DNA of 64,000 nucleotides from Scenedesmus sp. ARA3 (Eukaryota > Chlorophyta > Chlorophyceae > Sphaeropleales > Scenedesmaceae): positions 39,129-103,128 of the forward strand of contig RWJK01001839.1 in the NCBI GenBank assembly GCA_004335835.1, given 5' to 3'. Position 1 is the first letter of the stretch; each line of letters opens with the position of its first letter. The notes under the pieces are model-generated. The model did not search any database. It saw nothing but the letters and a program-made list of their open reading frames with translations, and was not told the DNA's origin. The position numbers were made by a program, and so were the translations under genes. Positions 60,053-64,000 of the stretch are shown one piece after another.

Positions 60053-60704
60053 TGGCATACGCTGTGCAGCATGGTGCAGGCGTGAGTCGGCGCGTTCCAC
60101 CATGTGCTGACACCTGGAAGCATGGCAACAGCACAGCATGGCAACAGTGCAGCAGGTGAAGACCTTGCAGGGACAGGTGCATTGCAAGATGCGCGCACCT
60201 GGGGCAGCATGCGGGCGCGCGGCACGCATTTTGATTGGGTGACTGCAACTGCAGTGTGTAGCGCCTAACAATCGTGCCAAACTTCGGCAGTCTGAACTGT
60301 AGATGCAGTGCGCACGGCTATGGCGTGACGCTCTCTGACTAGGCATGCACTTTCATTGCTACAGCAATGCGCTGTTTGACTTGGCACTGTCCAGCTACTG
60401 GCAACTTGGCAAGCTGGCAACCCTCTGCAGCGACTCCTTCAGCATTCTGCTGTTGCTTCTGAACAGTTTCTCACCGTGTTGCCATGTTCCCATCGATGTA
60501 TTCGACGTCAGTTAGCTCCATGGTGCGGAATATGGACACACTGCTGCTGATCTCCGTGCCCCATGCCCCCACACCCAGCTGCCTGCTGCTGCCCGCCAGC
60601 AACATGAGCAGCAGCAGCAGCAGCCATCTGTGCTGCATGGCTGCTGCGGTGCAGCAGCTGCTGCCACTGCACCTGCCGCTAAGCCTCAGGGGCGCCTTAG
60701 CCAA
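56398..60704 (-). CDS. Secreted TIM-barrel hydrolase, clan GH-A-like
   Basis: Eight exons join in phase: 60704-60475, 59867-59757, 59404-59213, 58974-58810, 58362-58125, 57529-57407, 57115-56903 and 56532-56398, giving 468 residues, or 446 from the second Met at 60638. The second start gives a clean signal peptide (MQHRWLLLLLLMLLAGSSRQ). Landmarks are LNFVVTQFFLDRNYDNIPDS, FDIAFTPHLDDGLASGVWRN, RVWYALQGEM, NAVDFVGLSSYPRF, ELVFNEFGVGGG and HVFLWNLNSWDVQG. QGEM and FNEFG sit where clan GH-A enzymes carry the acid/base and nucleophile glutamates, so a retaining glycosidase is inferred; family and substrate are unknown. A cell-wall role is plausible. Seven exon edges are duplicated, the densest of any gene here after SMP-C2. 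Confidence 0.75.
56792..56962 (-). repeat. Exon-edge array: hydrolase exon 7 donor side, 2 copies
   Basis: The edge coding VDHVFLWNLNSWDVQ plus donor at 56903 recurs about 110 bp downstream near 56795-56850, reading VDHVFLWDLNSWDVQ. Confidence 0.95.
57475..57662 (-). repeat. Exon-edge array: hydrolase exon 6 acceptor side, 2 copies
   Basis: The CTGCAG acceptor plus FGIDIAKLTTEGGKEL edge recurs at about 57600-57660, upstream in the minus sense, with one indel that breaks the frame. Confidence 0.9.
57795..58175 (-). repeat. Exon-edge array: hydrolase exon 5 donor side, 2-3 copies
   Basis: The edge coding DATEIFNYEML plus GTGCGTGC at 58125 recurs near 57803-57850, and a stub of the donor region lies near 57925. 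Confidence 0.9.
58295..58600 (-). repeat. Exon-edge array: hydrolase exon 5 acceptor side, 2-3 copies
   Basis: Acceptor plus the edge coding QVILGSHPEWAPNVRLG recurs at about 58447-58505, and a shorter copy (CCCAGCCGCACGTT) lies near 58580. Confidence 0.93.
58937..59077 (-). repeat. Exon-edge array: hydrolase exon 4 acceptor side, 2 copies
   Basis: The edge coding YGGFSYTDIMLLPL recurs about 99 bp upstream in the minus sense (59033-59074). Confidence 0.95.
59835..60115 (-). repeat. Exon-edge array: hydrolase exon 2 acceptor side, 3 copies
   Basis: The edge coding CEHMVDRA at 59867 recurs near 59960-59982 and 60093-60115, with a (CAG)17 run (sense CTG) between them. Confidence 0.88.
59998..60050. 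repeat. (CAG)17 microsatellite
   Basis: A pure CAG run on the plus strand. It lies in hydrolase intron 1, reading CTG in the gene's sense, between decoy copies of the exon 2 edge. Confidence 0.95.
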
Positions 60705-61530
60705 GTTTGGCAGTGCAGCTGCAGGATGTGCCGTTGGCTGTTCAGCTCCCTCCTGCTGCAGTGCTGGCGTGCTACTGCAAAACAGCTGTATTTGCGGGAG
60801 TTCACTGCTCCGGGTGCAAGGACGTTGATTACAAGCTTAACAAGCCAGCTTGTGGGGCTGTGGCTGCTCAGGAGCTGTCTTCTATGCAGCTGTGCTTTGC
60901 CTCGGGTGCTGCTCCAATGGCCACCTGGCGTCTCGGGCAAGCTCTAGCTTCTGCACATTGCAGACACGCATAACAGCATTTGCAGGAATGAGAAACTTTC
61001 CCAGCATGCGGCTTGCGCTACTCTGCCTGGCTGTGTGTGCGTCTACAGTTTCCATGTAGCATAGCACAGTACCCGCTGCTGCTGCTTGCGCGGCAAGCGT
61101 CACGCACAATGCTATACGCGCCCAAATTGCTTCCTTAAATGCTTACAACCTATTGATTATTATTGAAGGATGCTCACAATGCACCGCTGCTTGCCCGCGC
61201 TTTGCAAGAAGCAGTTTTTCTTGGTTGAGAAGTACAGCGCTCGCCAGGACTCCCAACGGTTCGGAATACACAGACACCCAAGAAAGCGACTGCTACATGT
61301 TTCTTCTGCAGTTTTGCGCCACCCACTTGTTACATGCGCCGAGTGACTATGGGTGTTCGTGTGTGTCGGCGTTGCCAAAGCCTGTACGCGTTTTGTTCGC
61401 CCACTTGCTTGTTTATTGATCGAGGTTGCCGCGGCCTACCACCCACGAGTGTCCTAGTCAGTAGCAAGCGCAGTTTTCCTTGCAGTCTCGCCAAGGCAGC
61501 TGCTGTGCTCGCTCAGAGTTCGTGATCATC
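60705..61530. promoter_or_regulatory. Divergent promoter region, hydrolase / DUF3223 gene
   Basis: 826 bp between two start codons of opposite strands. No further gene or clear core element is seen. Confidence 0.45.
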
Positions 61531-63169
<1,639 letters not shown>

Positions 63170-64000
63170 TTGTGGGAGGTGATGGGAACTGGCAGCTTGT
63201 GGGTTGAGGTGTGGCTGTGTTGATGATTGGGTGGAACCGCAGCCCTGTTGGCGCTGCCCCAGGGCTTTCTGCTTCATGCTCGTTGAGCTCACGTGTGGTT
63301 CAGAGTCCTGCGTGATCACAGCACATGCCAACTTGAGTGCTTCTGGGTGGTTGGGATGAACTCCTGTGGTGAGGAGGCAGGCTAATCAGCAGAACAGCTC
63401 ACGGCAGGGGCGCATTGCCTAGCAGTAGTAGGTGCAGCAGTGCTGTGGATGACGATACCACTAAACAGTGCGAGCTGCCGCATCTCCCTTGTTTCAAGGG
63501 GCGGCGCACAGTGAGCGCCTGTACATTAGTCATAGTTACACTGACACACGCACCTGCAAGCACTACCACTGTCATTGTGTATGGTGTTATCATCTTGTGT
63601 TGTGTCAGCTGGCTGTTGCCTTGCTGAGCTGTGTTTGCGTGTTTGAGTTGAGTGCTGCTGCTGTGTGGATGACGATACGCATCAACAGTGCGAGCTGCTG
63701 CATGTGCCTGGCTTCCAGGCGCGGCGCCTAATGAGCACCTGTTTCGATAGTCATAGTTACACCGACACACCTGCAGCTGAGCCTAGAGCCCGCGTGTTGA
63801 TCTGCTGAAGACAATCGCCACCATTGTTACCAATTATAACGACTGTGTGTGGCACGCTCGCATGCTACCCGTGGTGCGCCTGCACGGCGGTGATGCGTCC
63901 GTCAACTTTGTGCTCCCCGTGCAGCAGGCTGATGACGTGATGATGCACCCATCGACTGCCTGGTATTGATTCACTGTCCTAGAGCTGATGCCACTGTTGC
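63170..64000. other. 3' flank of the DUF3223 gene with a duplicated 120-bp segment
   Basis: No supported gene. About 120 bp at 63443-63560 is repeated, diverged, at 63660-63775 (shared GTGGATGACGATAC and GTCATAGTTACA). It may be another 3'-end duplication if the gene extends here. Confidence 0.6.

Overview
The window is nuclear DNA from a green alga, most likely a chlorophycean such as a Scenedesmus/Tetradesmus-type organism. The taxon is inferred, not proven. The support is a plastid-targeted GAPDH A subunit, a Chlamydomonas-like cytosolic glutamine synthetase, an axonemal DRC5 gene, an RJL-type GTPase, many short introns with GT(G/A)AG..(C/T)GCAG ends, and very heavy CAG/CTG trinucleotide content. 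I see no rRNA, tRNA, CRISPR array or intact mobile element. There is one assembly gap (145 N, 43760-43904).

Thirteen protein genes can be supported, most with exon phases that join cleanly. In order: a CRT-like transporter 3' end (+, 217-729, cut by the window edge); an IQ-motif/coiled-coil protein (-, 2102-6755); the EAF6 histone acetyltransferase subunit (+, 8033-9946); glutamine synthetase (-, 11840-15488); an unrecognised helical protein (-, 18760-21652); an RJL-family Rab-like GTPase (-, 22935-25124); a large SMP+C2 lipid-transfer/tether protein (+, 25819-35504); chloroplast GAPA (+, 38701-41927); a plastid glutaredoxin whose active-site exon falls in the gap (+, 42797-44401); DRC5/TCTE1 (+, 44944-47031); a secreted aldonolactone-oxidase-like flavoprotein (-, 48295-54453); a secreted clan GH-A-like hydrolase (-, 56398-60704); and a nuclear DUF3223/DCL-domain protein (+, from 61531). 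Genes are monocistronic, with several divergent pairs: 6756-8032, 25125-25818 and 60705-61530.

The striking feature is not a gene. In eight of the thirteen genes, exon edges are tandemly duplicated together with their splice site and some adjoining intron. I count about 31 such arrays of 2 to 7 copies. All obey one polarity rule: surplus acceptor-side edges lie in the intron upstream of the real exon, and surplus donor-side edges lie in the intron (or 3' flank) downstream. Introns are therefore filled with decoy splice sites carrying coding-like sequence. GAPA, the glutaredoxin, DRC5 and the DUF3223 coding edges show none. A second pattern is that sense-strand (CTG)n runs sit directly in front of many acceptors, in the place of the pyrimidine tract, whereas sense (CAG)n runs are coding (polyQ/polyS/polyA) or follow donors.

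Functionally the genes are a mixed set: carbon and nitrogen metabolism (GAPA, GS), redox (glutaredoxin, lactone oxidase, CRT-like transporter), cilium (DRC5, probably RJL), membrane contact (SMP-C2), chromatin (EAF6) and the cell surface (secreted hydrolase and oxidase). Nothing suggests a single cluster.
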